Part shown: positions 50,494 to 61,343 of the stretch, one piece after another
How the letters are laid out: each line of letters begins with the position of its first letter
Position numbering within the stretch: position 1 is the stretch's first letter
NCBI GenBank assembly: GCA_036245805.1
Contig: BTRK01000003.1
Span: 27,538,685 to 27,602,684 of the forward strand
DNA: 64,000 bases
From: Pristionchus mayeri
Taxonomy: Eukaryota > Nematoda > Chromadorea > Rhabditida > Neodiplogasteridae
Direction of reading: 5' to 3'
The notes under the pieces: model-generated
Told to the model about the DNA's origin: nothing
Seen by the model: only the letters and a program-made list of their open reading frames with translations
The model's database searches: none
Made by a program: the position numbers and the translations under genes

Positions 50494-50720
50494 GCGGTGA
50501 TGAATGACGAAAATTGCTCTTACCCAGAAGTAGGTAGTGTTGACCACGACATTTAGCAAAGTGTATGCAGCGGATGAAATGCCCGGGTGCTCGTCAGATA
50601 TCTATAGTCATCGTTGATCTAATATTTGCCGCACGATAATTACAAAACCAATTTCATGGCATTTTTCATATCACAATTTGCGGGACTGTAGGTTTTGAAG
50701 TAATCTCATACCTTCAGGTC

Positions 50721-51534
50721 ATGGGGAAACGTATCCTGGCCTACAGAAAGTTTGTAGAAGAGCCACAAGACGAGGATGATGGGGAAGGAGAGAATATTAA
50801 TATTATTATTTACAGTCTCGAGCAGCGCCTCAAGACGGACAAAGTTCTGCTCGTACGAATTCTCCTAGGCTTGATCACATGCGTTGCAACTCTCCTTGTG
50901 TTCATTGCTGTCATAGTCGATAGTTGTTTGAGAAATTATGTTTGGCTAAATTATGCGCTGAAATGCAGATTGGGAACATTTCTATACAGTCGTATATGGA
51001 TTCTACCATTTTAGAAAGATTGATGGAACCACAGAGTATCTTCTCATCGTGAGTAAAACAGAATACAGCAAGAAATAAACTATTTATTCTTATCTTCCAG
51101 CCACTTCCCATCGGCTCTTCCAGTCAGAGTATTATTGCACATCTCATCACATTCATTTTGCCTTTCCGCTCTTATTCAGGTTATCCTAGTTAAAATATCA
51201 CAAATTAATATTTCGTCATTTCAGATAGTATCAATCGTTCACACCATTTTGTGCGCATGGAACATATGTCGAGAGGTGACAAATTTCTTCAATAAATAAC
51301 TCTCAATGTTACTTCATTGAGTTCTCTTTCTATCCACAATTCTCATTTTTGGAATCTGGGCACATGGAATTCAAGGAATCCAGGGATTCTCGCTCGGCAC
51401 ATCCTTCACTCTCACTACTGTGGCAACGATCCTCACTCTTATCAACATGGTGGTCAGCTTTATCTTATCAGCAATTAAATTGTATAAAATTGTAGATCAT
51501 GATAGCCGTCAAGATGCGCATTCTCAATGTTTAA
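50721..51534 (+). CDS. Four-TM claudin/Clc-like membrane protein
   Basis: ATG 50721 follows a TTCAG acceptor (possible trans-splice site). A charged cytosolic start (AYRKFVEEPQDEDDGEGE) leads to TM1 (VRILLGLITCVATLLVFIAV), a loop exon IGNISIQSYMDSTILERLME, TM2 across two exons (LLHISSHSFCLSALIQ / IVSIVHTILCAWNIC), TM3 (FLSTILIFGIWAHG) and TM4 (FTLTTVATILTLINMIMIAV), ending RILNV-TAA at 51534. The size and four-helix plan resemble the nematode Clc-like/claudin group, but no W-GLW-C signature is clear. The frame between TM2 and TM3 is not resolved. An AATAAA lies at 51767. Confidence 0.6.
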
Positions 51535-51766
51535 CTATAAAGATAAAGGTAAAGGTAAAGGTATAAACTCCAATATTTTACTATTTTAACTTCGCAGATG
51601 TATTCTGATTCAGAATTTTTGCAGCCCTTTTTAAAAGCTTGATAACCCTAGTTTCATCTTCACCTTCTTTGTTGTATGACTAAATCATTTCAGTTGATAA
51701 AAACGTTGATTAAAATGAGAACAATTTTATCAAGACACTTGGATGTTATGAATGATAAAATATTAC

Positions 51767-51772
51767 AATAAA
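51767..51772 (+). terminator. AATAAA polyadenylation signal of the four-TM gene
   Basis: AATAAA 230 bases after the stop and only 40 bases before the minus-strand P450 stop; the two genes converge. Confidence 0.45.
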
Positions 51773-51809
51773 TATGTGCTAATATATTATTATGAATCAC
51801 CATTCTCAC

Positions 51810-54116
51810 TCAAATAGGGACTACTCTGCACATGAATGGTCGAGGAGCAAGAATCATTCCGAAGATGGGCGTTAGATCGACTGATTGAGTCGGTTCGAAT
51901 CGATAATTTACGAGGAGATTCCCAAGAACGAGGAAGAGTTCCGCACGTGCAAGGCCTACGTTAATCGATCAAATGGACATCATCTTATTACACACCTTCT
52001 CCGATGCACTGTCGCTTGTCCATTCCGAAGGGAACGAGATGATCCAGTTGGATCTGAGATACAGTAGTCTGCACGAATCATAGTATCGATCGGACCTTGC
52101 ATGGAGTCTTTCCGTCATCTTCGAGGAATCTCTCGGGTCTGAATTCGCCTGGATTCTCGAAGATCTCCTCGTCCATCATCACAGAGAAGATTTGGGGAAG
52201 AGTGAGGGCGTCCTTGGGAATCAGCTTCCCTCCGATCACTGAGTCTAAAGTGCCTGAAGGAGGAATTGTATGCCAACAATTACAGTATAATAGTTCACAT
52301 CTATGGAAGTTGAGGAAGGGGATGATATTCGCGCATCTTTGCACTTCCGAGATGGCTGCATTAAAGAAGGGCAGATTGGGCTTATCCGCCAACTCGATTC
52401 TCCTCTTTTTCCCCACTACCGATAACAGTTCCTCACGCATTCTGTCCTGCAATGGATAACAGGATATCAGCTCACCGAAAGAACGCAATGATCCCATAAA
52501 TGATATTGGCTGTTCACTTGTACTCGGGGGTTCTTCATTAGATAGAGGATTGCCCATCTCAACGTCGTGCTGGTCGTCTCCATTCCTGCCATCCAGAAGT
52601 CGATGACGATGGCGTGCAGATTAGTGAGACTGAAAATATACTCGGCAAGGAATGGAGGAATCGACCCACTCGAGATGCGGGTTCTTCTCCATCTCCGATA
52701 GATAGCACTGGACGAAGTTCGTTGCCTCTACGTTTCTGTCGTAGTTCCTCATAATCTTAGTCACTTCCTCGTCGATGAAAGATTGGTACTGAAATTGAAG
52801 ACTGTAGCTTTAGAGAGAAGAATTTTCCTACCTGAGAAATGTTTGCGATGGGATCCTTGTATCCTTTCTGTCCGATAACAGGGAGGTATCTGGCCCAAGG
52901 CCAGGCTTGAATGATGAACACACAGAAGTTGTTCTACAAATCTCTGCATTCTCGGTATGTTTGATGCATTCTGAAAGATGTATCAAGCTAACCTTCATAC
53001 CCTCCAGAATCTTGGTCACACAATGGACGAAGAACTCGAACTTGGCAGAATCCGAGTACTTGATGTGATATCCGAAGAGAGTCTCGTTGATGATGTTACC
53101 CACGCACAGCTGAGAGGGACAGCATCATTAGTTATCCTATCTATTTCATTGAAAGTTCACCATCATAACGCTATGATAAATCGATAAGTTCAGGAAACCT
53201 TAGAAGATGAAAAGTTGATATGAAGAACTGTGTGAAACCTGTAGTGGCATGTTGATATCGAAAGGTGTCACTCCGTCGTTCGTCTCTTTCAGTTGGAGAA
53301 GCAAAGTGTCGATTGATCGATTCACATAGATTATAATGAGAGAGATGAAGTACCAGGGAGAAGTGAGAAGGGGAAATCACTTGTGCTTCCATGAGATTCT
53401 TCCCCAGTCCTAGTTCCTTCAATATTCTCAATGAAGTCTTCCTCTGTTCCTTCCACACTTGTCCATCTGAGATCACGACTCCCGTTTGGAGAATCTGAAG
53501 TGAGTGACATCACTTCGTACTCCAATGAGACGCACTCTCTGGAAGTAAGTCTCCGGTGGAAGTTGAGAACGTCCAGCGAAATTACCACCTCAATTCATTC
53601 TATGAAAAGGAGTGCAACATTTTTGAAGAAAACCTTGCGTGATCAGAGCTTCAGTAACAGTAGCATAATCAGTCATGAAAACCACTGGTCGAGGCAGGAA
53701 AAGAGTGAAGCAATGGCCTGAGATAGGATTATCGATCGGGAGAGAATTTAGGGCACTTCGTCGGTTTCTGGCAACCCCCCCCCCCTTCTAGTCCACTCAT
53801 TCCGAGGTATTCCTCACTGATTTTCGGCCGCTCAATCACTCAATGATGAGAAAGGATGGGAAATGAGAGGGGTCCAGAATCCGAAGAAGTGTCGAATTTA
53901 GATTACCGTAATCCTTTCCGATTTCATGAACGTACTTATGCAGCCCATCAGCTTTCAGCTTAATGGTAGCTCACTTATCTCAACTAACGGTTCGTTACTC
54001 ACATGATAAAGATTCCCGATGAGCGGAAGAGGAAGAGGTCCTCTCGGGTATTTGCGAACGTGTTGATAGTAGAGGAAAATGTAGACTACCAGTCCAATTA
54101 CCACCAAGAGTATCAT
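51810..54116 (-). CDS. Cytochrome P450 (nematode CYP, microsomal type)
   Basis: Haem monooxygenase anchored in the ER. Start MILLVVIGLVVYIFLYYQHV is a membrane anchor, followed by YPRGPLPLPLIGNLYHV (Pro hinge). Then LKADGLHKYVHEIGKDYG, LPRPVVFMTDYATVTEALI, C-helix DGQVWKEQRKTSLRILKELG, CVGNIINETLFGYH, and I-helix IDFWMAGMETTSTTLRWAIL (Thr pair present). The ExxR box is EVQR, PERF is FRPERFLEDD, and the Cys loop is VPFGMDKRQCIGEG (about 51999-52040). The end is LARAELFLVLGNLLVNYRFE..MILAPRPFMCRVVPI. The Cys ligand is present, but the usual Gly of FxxGxRxCxG is Asp here. Exons are short and close in phase where checked. Substrate unknown. Confidence 0.93.
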
Positions 54117-54381
54117 CACATCTGTGGTCTGTCTGTTGGTCTTGGCAGTTAAATAGAACTGGTCGCTCGAGGAACCCGAGAAATTTTGGAAAAAAGGAAA
54201 ATGATCAGATGTGTCACAATGCGCCGAAAGCGTGATTTGCAGCATAAAAATTTGCAGCAAAAGAAAGAGATAAGAGGTTTAGTGGTTTGTCTCTTCGCTC
54301 AAGGACATAATTTTTATCTGTATTTTTCTGGTGAAAAATGACGACCATTCAGTTCAATCCCTTTTGGTTGGCGATCAGATG

Positions 54382-54456
54382 ATCTGTGTGGTTGAGTGGT
54401 TCAAGATGAGAGACTCCGTCTCTTACCGGTTCACGGTTGCAAGAGTTTCATTTATC
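54382..54456 (+). other. tRNA-like relic (A-box match)
   Basis: TGGTTGAGTGG (54389-54399) is a perfect A-box, followed by a GAGAG/CTCTT stem and a GGTTCA segment, but the T arm does not fold and the B-box is degenerate. Best read as a decayed tRNA or SINE head. Confidence 0.35.
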
Positions 54457-54795
54457 GAAGAAAAATGAGAGACCAACTTTGCAACTATCGCTTCGAGTCG
54501 AACGAACCAATCGATCACTTGCCCTCTTCAGATCCATTCATTTCTCTAAACATAGCATATTAATGATGCGTTGTGCCATCATCATGAACGCTATCGAATG
54601 TGGTGCGAATTCCTCCTCGTCAACCTCGTGGAATCATTGCAATCAATTGCTATTTCCGTATCTCTTCCTGATTCGTCTGATTCATAGGCATTCTCGTCGT
54701 TATTCTCAGCTTCATTTCCAATTGCTCATTTGATAAATACCAGTTGTCAATAGCACCATTGTTGAATATATCTTGAGTTTTCCAAAGATACCAAA

Positions 54796-55790
54796 ATGGA
54801 CGGAATTTCTTCGTTAGTCAATCTTTCCATTACTTTTTTTTCAACATTTCAACAAAACGGAGAAACGATTGTCTGTAATAATTCAGGTTCAAGCTATTTC
54901 AATCACTGTTTCATCCCTTTGAGGCCATCCTCTTCCCTCTCCAGTGGTCTCATCGTCATCTTCACTCTCTTCAGCTCGTCCACTGTTGTCATTGAAGCTG
55001 CTTCCATCTTCATCGACAGTACGTGCTGTGATTTAATAGATCTTCCAAATCTATGGCTTATTCACAGACTGGGCATGGCTGGGTCCCGCAGAGGATGGAG
55101 AGTACGGTAGGATTGGACTGCTGAGCATCACAGACTACAACGAGACGACGCGCGAGTGGAAGGAGCAACTATTCAACCCGGTGAGTAACGAGAACACCGA
55201 TTTGTGGGCACATCTTCGATATTTGGCACACACCGCCTACCCAATCATTTCGCTTTCCCTCCACATAGCGGAAGGGTTGTGTGGCCGAAAAGTGGATAGA
55301 TACCTAGAAATTAGTGGGATAGGAAAGGAAGGGAAGGGGGTGGGCCAAATATCGAAGAAATACCGATTTATGATCTCAGTAATCTTCGCCACTTTTTTGC
55401 AGACTTCTCCATGCATACTCATGCTGCTAATGCAATCGGCAATTCTACTGGCTCATGTTCGTATTTTTCCATTGGAATGCAGATTTCTTTCTTCCAGTTC
55501 ATCGCCATATTAATGATCATTGGATCGAAGTGGGAGGGAGCAGAAAGAAAAGTGAGTACAATGATGCTACGTAGGTGTATCATCACACCTCATTACGTTC
55601 GGATAATAAGGCAGTTTTGAGATATACTGAGTGACAAACACTGATATCCACTTGAGAGTTCTGGCCAGCGATTGATCTTCTTCCCCTCTCTCACCTTCTT
55701 CTCCTCTTTTCCCTTCTTCGCCCTCTATCTTCAATTTACGAATGATGTTGAAAACGTGATTCCACACACTCTTATGGTATGACAAATTGC
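54796..55790 (+). CDS. Four-TM claudin-like membrane protein (3' end uncertain)
   Basis: Exons: MDGISSLVNLSITFF.. (54796), TM1 LIVIFTLFSSSTVVIEAASI, loop WAWLGPAEDGEYGRIGLLSI and NETTREWKEQLFNP (55070-55181), TM2 CILMLLMQSAILLAH (about 55410-55458), ISFFQFIAILMIIGSKWEG (55479-55550), then a likely exon LTFFSSFPFFALYLQF ending near 55790. The order TM1, Trp-bearing extracellular loop, then three TMs resembles claudin/PMP22/Clc-like proteins. I could not find the final exon or stop. Intron 55182-55402 contains a MITE. It may be a distant relative of 50721-51534. Confidence 0.5.
55205..55366. repeat. MITE-like repeat in the claudin-like gene intron, related to 37945-38092
   Basis: Ends carry ATCTTCGATATTTGGC (55208) and GGCCAAATATCGAAGAA (ending near 55365) as inverted repeats; the core shares GTGTGGCCG, ATACCTAGAAATTAGTGGGA and TAGGAAAGGAAGGG with the copy in the SET1-like gene. 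Confidence 0.75.
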
Positions 55791-56559
55791 CAATCAACCC
55801 CATTCCTCTCGCCTACTCACACACTAAACACAACTGGTCTACTGCTTCATGAAAGAAAATGATTGAAAATGAGAATTATGATCGAAGATTGATAAGGAAA
55901 AGCAACTACTAGATAAAGCGAATTGGCTGTAAATGGTGTTTGCATGGATGCCAGAGTGTTGGGAAGGGTAGTGGGAGAATGCCTAGTTATTCGACATTGA
56001 ACTCTTCGCATGACTTCGACGTTGCTGGCACGATATTCGACTTTAGTTATTCACATAGTTAGCGTTTTCGATCCATTGTAATGCATTCACTTATCTTCAT
56101 TCATATTCTTCATTCTAATCTCATTCCTCTCTGCCGAGCAGTCGTTGCTCATTGTGAATCGATTATACCCTCCAACACTTACACAAACAAGCCTTAGATC
56201 TCTGCTGTGATCTTTGATAATTTTCAGTTCTTTCAACCAGAAGTTTGCTTCACTCTGTATTCCTCTTTTGCTGACAACAATAAGACTCTTCAATAGAGAA
56301 TAGAGAAAGGAGAATCTCTCCTCTCTCTAGTCTCTCACTCTAGTCTCTCTCGAAAGGTCGCTTGCCTTCTCCCTCTGACACTCTAGGAATGGCGTCATCT
56401 ATGTACACTGGTTCCATCATCGAGAGAAGCCAATTGGATGCAGTGAAAAAGCACTTCCACTCCTCTCGTTCTCAGTCGAAAACCGCTCACTCGCACCTGT
56501 GCCACCTCTGCCTCTGAGAAGTCTCTCTTCCCTTCCATTCCCTCTCTCCTCACCATTCA

Positions 56560-56829
56560 GTCCACTACTCTCATTACTCTTGGACAAACACTCTATCATG
56601 TCATTATTACTGTATTCGATCTCTCGTTTACAAGCTCGATCCATTTTGATCCTCCTTATGATGGCATAACCTGATATCGTATTCCTAACCGAGACATGGC
56701 TATCCAACAAAACACCATCTTCTCTTATTATTGGATCTCTACCATTTACCATTATTCGATCTGACTCCAGCTGTGGCGGCACCTGTGTCATGGGAAGGGA
56801 TTCCGAGAAGAATCGAATGGACGAGTGAT
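56560..56829 (+). mobile_element. Relic of a non-LTR retrotransposon (AP-endonuclease domain)
   Basis: One frame reads ILILLMMA-stop-PDIVFLTETWLSNKTPS and on to IIRSDSSCGGTCV. PDIVFLTETWL is the hallmark of the LINE apurinic-type endonuclease (the Glu is catalytic), and the spacing to a RSD..C.GG.CV strand fits. Only about 80 codons remain, with an in-frame stop; no reverse transcriptase is seen nearby. The longer minus-strand open frame at 56417-56836 is the antisense shadow. Confidence 0.8.
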
Positions 56830-57009
56830 CCATCACTTCAAATGACTTCTCTAGTAGTCACATCGTTTTTGAAAACATGAGCCATTCATCACAGTAAATT
56901 TAAGAAAACGAAGAACAGAATGAAAATGGGAGAATATTAGACGGAATGGAATTTCACAGATTGTAGAAATCCTTGATCGGGGCACAACTACAATTGCCCG
57001 ATGAGTTCC

Positions 57010-57268
57010 TTAGAGATCAAAGATCACTTTCACTCCGATGAAGTAAGTGTTGACTAGCTTGGCCTTCTGATCAGAGTTCAGTGCAGAGACCATGTCAACC
57101 GTGCCCTGCATTATTCTTGATCGATATCAGTCAAATTTCCTCCAAATGAGACCTTGATCTGAAGTTGTGCTTTCATCAACTTATCCTCCAATTCCTTGTC
57201 CGTCTGTGTATTCTGCACTTCCATTAGATGAGCCATGCACTCCTCTCAATCATCAATCGATAATTTCC
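57010..57268 (-). pseudogene. Broken copy of the small secreted protein at 60335-60717
   Basis: Matches exons 2 and 3 of the 60-kb gene at high identity (AHLMEVQNTQTDKELEDKLM; GTVDMVSALNSDQKAKLVNT). The signal-peptide exon is missing, and a net 2-bp deletion after the EIID codons gives stops. A downstream ATG could open a shorter frame, so a residual peptide is not excluded. Confidence 0.7.
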
Positions 57269-57691
57269 CTGCATCAAAGTTGAGGCGACTGTCCGCGACT
57301 CGCCCATTAGGGAGCTGATTGAGCGGTACTGTATGTATGAAAATTGGGTTTTTGCACAGGCATATTCATAATGTATTCATGAACTGAATCCCAACTTTTT
57401 AGAGTGTCTGGATAACTTTCCTGCCAACGGCGACAGTTTTTCAGAGGTATACTCATGTCGGGAAATACCATATTTAAGAGAGTTCAGACGACGAGAGTTC
57501 AATCAATACAATCAACTCTAAATGACCTTTTTTGAAATACTCATTGCCATTTTTTCAAACTGAATTGTTCGCTCTCCCATCTCTCCTATCATTTCCACGT
57601 TGCACGCCCACCTCCAGTGGTCGTCTCCTCTATTCTAGGTTCTGAATTCTAGAAGATACATCTCACTGAATCGCTTAGCTAACTTTCCAAT

Positions 57692-59605
57692 ATGCCATCC
57701 GAAATCGAGGCTGCTCTCTCTGTTGCTGCCGATGCAGCTGCAGCAGCTGAAGAGGCAGCCGCACTTTCGACGGAGGCTGCAGCTGCAGCTGAAGCAGCAA
57801 CGAAAGTGGCCTCAAGAGCTGCAGTATCTGCTGCTGCTGCTGCGAGTCGCGCGTCTGAAGCAGTGGCCAAGGTTGATCATACTTGAATTCCAAGAACCAA
57901 AGATCGTTGGAGGTTCGCATCCTGCTCGGTGACTCGAATCTTCTCGCCAAAAAACGTGACCTATCGACGAAGGGAGAAAACGACGAGAGCGAGGCGAATA
58001 AGAGGAGAATCGAAACGAGCAATCGTCTGACTCTCTTCAGTTTGCATGCTCTCTCGTCTCTCGGACCGGCGAGAGAGCGTGTAAACTGAAGCGGGTCAGA
58101 CCATTGTTCATCGAAACTGTTCGTTCCATTCCTTACTGTAATAATGAATAACTGGATGGATTACTATAATGATTTATTCATGGATAAGTAAGCTACAAGA
58201 AAGTTGAATTTTCACATATAACTATTGAAATTGTTTTTAAAGTCTCTATGTTTAGTCTGAAATCCACTCATCATATTTTCATCATATTTTTTTTAAATTC
58301 AGCCAGCTGCGATCTGTTCGGCTCCTGGGGCATTGAAGCAACAAGAAGATCTCTTGTCAAGGACAGTTGAACGAGTCGTCGAGGATCTGCTAGTGGTAAG
58401 TCCTGACACTCTCATACTGTCAGGAAGGAGTACTTCGCCTACGTAATCATGCTCTCCTCCCTTGCAGTGGATACGTTGGATATTCAGAGGGATAACTGGC
58501 TATGTGAAAGAACCTAAGCAAGACGCAGCAGGAGTAGATGACCAAAAGAGTGTGTACGGAACGCAGCATGATGATAGTATTGTGGAGCAATCGAGAAGAG
58601 AAGAAAGAATGGAAGCTATCCTAAAGTGCACTGCAGAGAGGGGAATTGCCTCATTTAAGTTGGTGAGTATTGACAACCTTTGCCTGCTTAATACGCTACT
58701 TCAGGAAGATAATGATTTGGACCTTCTGGAGGATGCGAGGGGACAACTCATTCCATTTCTACTTCATGTTAGTCATCCTTCGTGATATCAAGAATAAACT
58801 TATTTCCAGGGACACGTCATCCCTTCGTCTGAGACCGCAAAACTGGACAAGGATGGATGGGTGATCGGTACGGGCGTTAGGGTTGAGATCTCACTTCTCT
58901 CTGCAATTCAAAGGTCCCGTCGTCATTGGCTATGCTCGAACTCAAGCTAAAATCGGTGCTTTGATGAGAGGAATTGGAGACAGATTTCCCATCCGGGAGA
59001 AGTACTCTTTTGAGGTCAACCGGAGATGGAGGGCTGTTATGTGCATGAGGAATGTTGCTGTGGGTTTGTATTACTGGTTCGGAGTGATCTTTACTCTTCA
59101 GGATGCAAGTTCGCTTGAGGGAACCATCGAGGAAGGCGACGACGGAGCAGAACTCGGCAAAGTACTCTATCCGAGAATAAGTAAGCACTGCACGATTAAG
59201 CGGTGCAACTCAATTCGATACAGGTTCTGATCTAATGCCAGCCGTTCTTGGATCGAAACTGGAAATTCATGCAGTGGAGCCGTCTCTGTGGAAGGACTGT
59301 ATGCTTCGATGCAGATTTCCAAAATCAGATGCTTTTGCAGCTTCTTTCATGGATAAACTGAAGGTCGGATTCGAGATCATCACCATAAAACAAGTATGGT
59401 CCCATGCTTTGCTCTTTTCGACACTGCAAACTTGATTCAGGTTCATGGTTGGATCGAGGTACGATTCAATGGAATTGATGAGGCCAAACTCTTCGCTCGC
59501 ATCTATGACAAACTGGTGGTCGGACGGTCCATTCTGGAGGTTGGTTATTCAATCTCCTCTTCCACCTGCATTTCGAAATGTTCGCAGATCCGCACATCTC
59601 TCTAG
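57692..59605 (+). CDS. Protein with Ala-rich N terminus, function unknown
   Basis: Exon 1 (from 57692) encodes MPSEIEAALSVAADAAAAAE and continues as nearly pure Ala/Glu/Ser/Arg helix. Later exons join in frame: PAAICSAPGALKQQEDLLSR, WIRWIFRGITGYVKEPKQDA, REERMEAILKCTAERGI, NDLDLLEDARGQLIPFLLH, HVIPSSETAKLDKDGWVIG, PVVIGYARTQAKIGALMRGI, DASSLEGTIEEGDDGAELG, MPAVLGSKLEIHAVEPSLW, CRFPKSDAFAASFMDKLKVG, VHGWIEVRFNGIDEAKLF, ending SILEIRTSL-TAG at 59605. No signal peptide or membrane span, so probably intracellular. No family recognised. The first intron holds an 87-nt hairpin. The gene sits between a secreted-protein gene and its broken copy, so it may have been bracketed by a duplication. Confidence 0.65.
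58020..58106. repeat. 87-nt long-stem hairpin (pre-miRNA-like or mini-MITE) in an intron
   Basis: The left arm CAATCGTCTGAC..CTTCAGTTTGCATGCTCTCT pairs with AGAGAGCGTGTAAACTGAAG..GTCAGACCATTG over about 37-40 bp with a handful of mismatches; the terminal loop is about 13 nt (near 58057-58069). Size, stem length and loop resemble a pre-miRNA, but a short palindromic MITE would look the same. Strand cannot be told. Confidence 0.6.
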
Positions 59606-60334
59606 CCCATCCCTCGTGATTCTCTTTCCGATTGTACAAGCGAGTTTTCTAATCCCGCCCCTTCAAGCAACACTTTTCTCCTCCTTGAAGATATCGTTCG
59701 ACTCTCCCGACCTTCGACTATCGCCGCCGCACAGTGAGTCTGCTACGTAATCTCCGTGTTCACAAAATTACTTCAGATACTCACTACTAGTATAGCACTA
59801 ACTGCAATTTGCCGAGAACAGAAGTTGGATGCCTTTCAAAGGCTAAAGTGGATTGAACAAATGGCCACTAACTATGAATAAATTACTGATGCCTATTTGG
59901 AGTCAATCGATACATGGGAAGGGAAGGGAAGGAATGGGAAGGGTAGTTGGAGAATTGCGAGTTAGCAATAGTTATTAGACCTAATGTCTTTTGGCTCGTT
60001 TTTGTTTTTGGTTCGATATTTTTTGTTCGAAGTTTTTGGCTCGGTATCCACTTAGGCTTCGCCTTGCCATTTGCATTCTTCCTTCATTATGTTCATCTTC
60101 GTTCTCTCCTCATTTCTTTCTCTACCTTTCAATTTATTGAATAAGATTGCTAATTATCTTTTATCAGCGATTAGATCCTTTTACGTTTTGAATCTACCAA
60201 TGTCTATTGGAACCTCTCCATGGGCAATAAATCGAAATTCCATAGTTGCTCTTCAATTGATCATTTGCTAGACATAGTTCGTCAGCTTATCATTCTTTCA
60301 GTTGCGTTCCTGTTCTCCTTCCCACGTCTCTTGG

Positions 60335-60717
60335 CTACAGCCTCCTGATCACTCCGATGGAGTAGGTATTGACTAGCTTACAATTAGCCTTCTGATCAGC
60401 GTTCAGTGCAGTGACCATGTCAACTGTGCCCTGCTTTATTCTTGATCGACATCAGTAAATTGTTGTCCAAAGTAGGCTAAACCTTGATCTGAAGTTGCGC
60501 TTTCATCGACTTATCCTCCAATTCCTTGTCCGTCTCTGTCTTCTGTACTCCCATCAGATGAGCCATGCACTCCTCATGAATAATCCAATCGATAATTTCC
60601 CTGATTCAGGGCAGCAATTCATATTGAACCTCTCTCTGCTTTGGTGCGCAGTTGTGCGGTCGATTGATGGACAGCAAGGAGAAGAAAGACGATGGCGAGA
60701 GATGAGAGGAAGTGCAT
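60335..60717 (-). CDS. Small secreted helical protein, nematode-type
   Basis: MHFLSSLAIVFLLLAVHQSTAQ is a clean signal peptide. Exon 2 reads REIIDWIIHEECMAHLMGVQ and KTETDKELEDKSMKAQLQIK; exon 3 GTVDMVTALNADQKANCKLV ends with TAG at 60335-60337. About 100 residues, mostly amphipathic helix. A likeness to the SXP/RAL-2 (DUF148) group is possible but not demonstrated. A broken paralogue lies at 57010-57268; relative to it, exon 3 has a 6-bp in-frame insertion. Confidence 0.65.
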
Positions 60718-61343
60718 CTTACGGTAGGATACGGTAGGAGTACTGTAGACTGCTCCACACCTGTGATCATGTCTCCCTTTTATCTGTCTCGTTCTCGAGG
60801 ACAACCCAATCATTGGGGATCATTCCACTTCGGAATGGGCACAAGGGGATTGGGACTGCCCTTCTTTCTCTTCTTCCAGTGATCACTCAATGGAGGGAGG
60901 AGGGATCGGAGATCATCAATGAGTGTGAGGAGAGATCACTCATCCAAATCCGTCTTCACTCACTGGAGGAACTGAGTTCACGCTCATTTAGACTTGTCGG
61001 ATTATGTCTATCCACAGCATTCACTATGATTATCGCACAAATTTGAGTCACGTACTTCTTTCCCGCTCTGGGTGCATGTCACACCTTGCTCAATTCTTCA
61101 CGCATATCCTCCCCACTTATGGACTGTTCTCCCCTCCCAATCATCAATGACCATTAGAGTGAATATTCTAATTTATTTGTTAACTTATAGCACTTCTGGT
61201 AAGGGTATCATTTCAATGCGACAAATTTCTGAGGTCTCGAACACATTTATTCTGATAGATGCACGTTAGCCGCGCACAAGAGCGACCTCTCATTTATCGA
61301 TCGATTGGGGAGGGATTTCTACCGTAGTCTCCCTCTACCGTAG

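Noticed and set aside
51541..51566. GGTAAA short tandem as telomere-like repeat
   Set aside because: Only about four imperfect units; nematode telomeric repeat is TTAGGC, so this is a simple slippage tract.
56417..56836. 139-residue minus-strand open frame
   Set aside because: It is antisense to a clear LINE endonuclease fragment on the plus strand.
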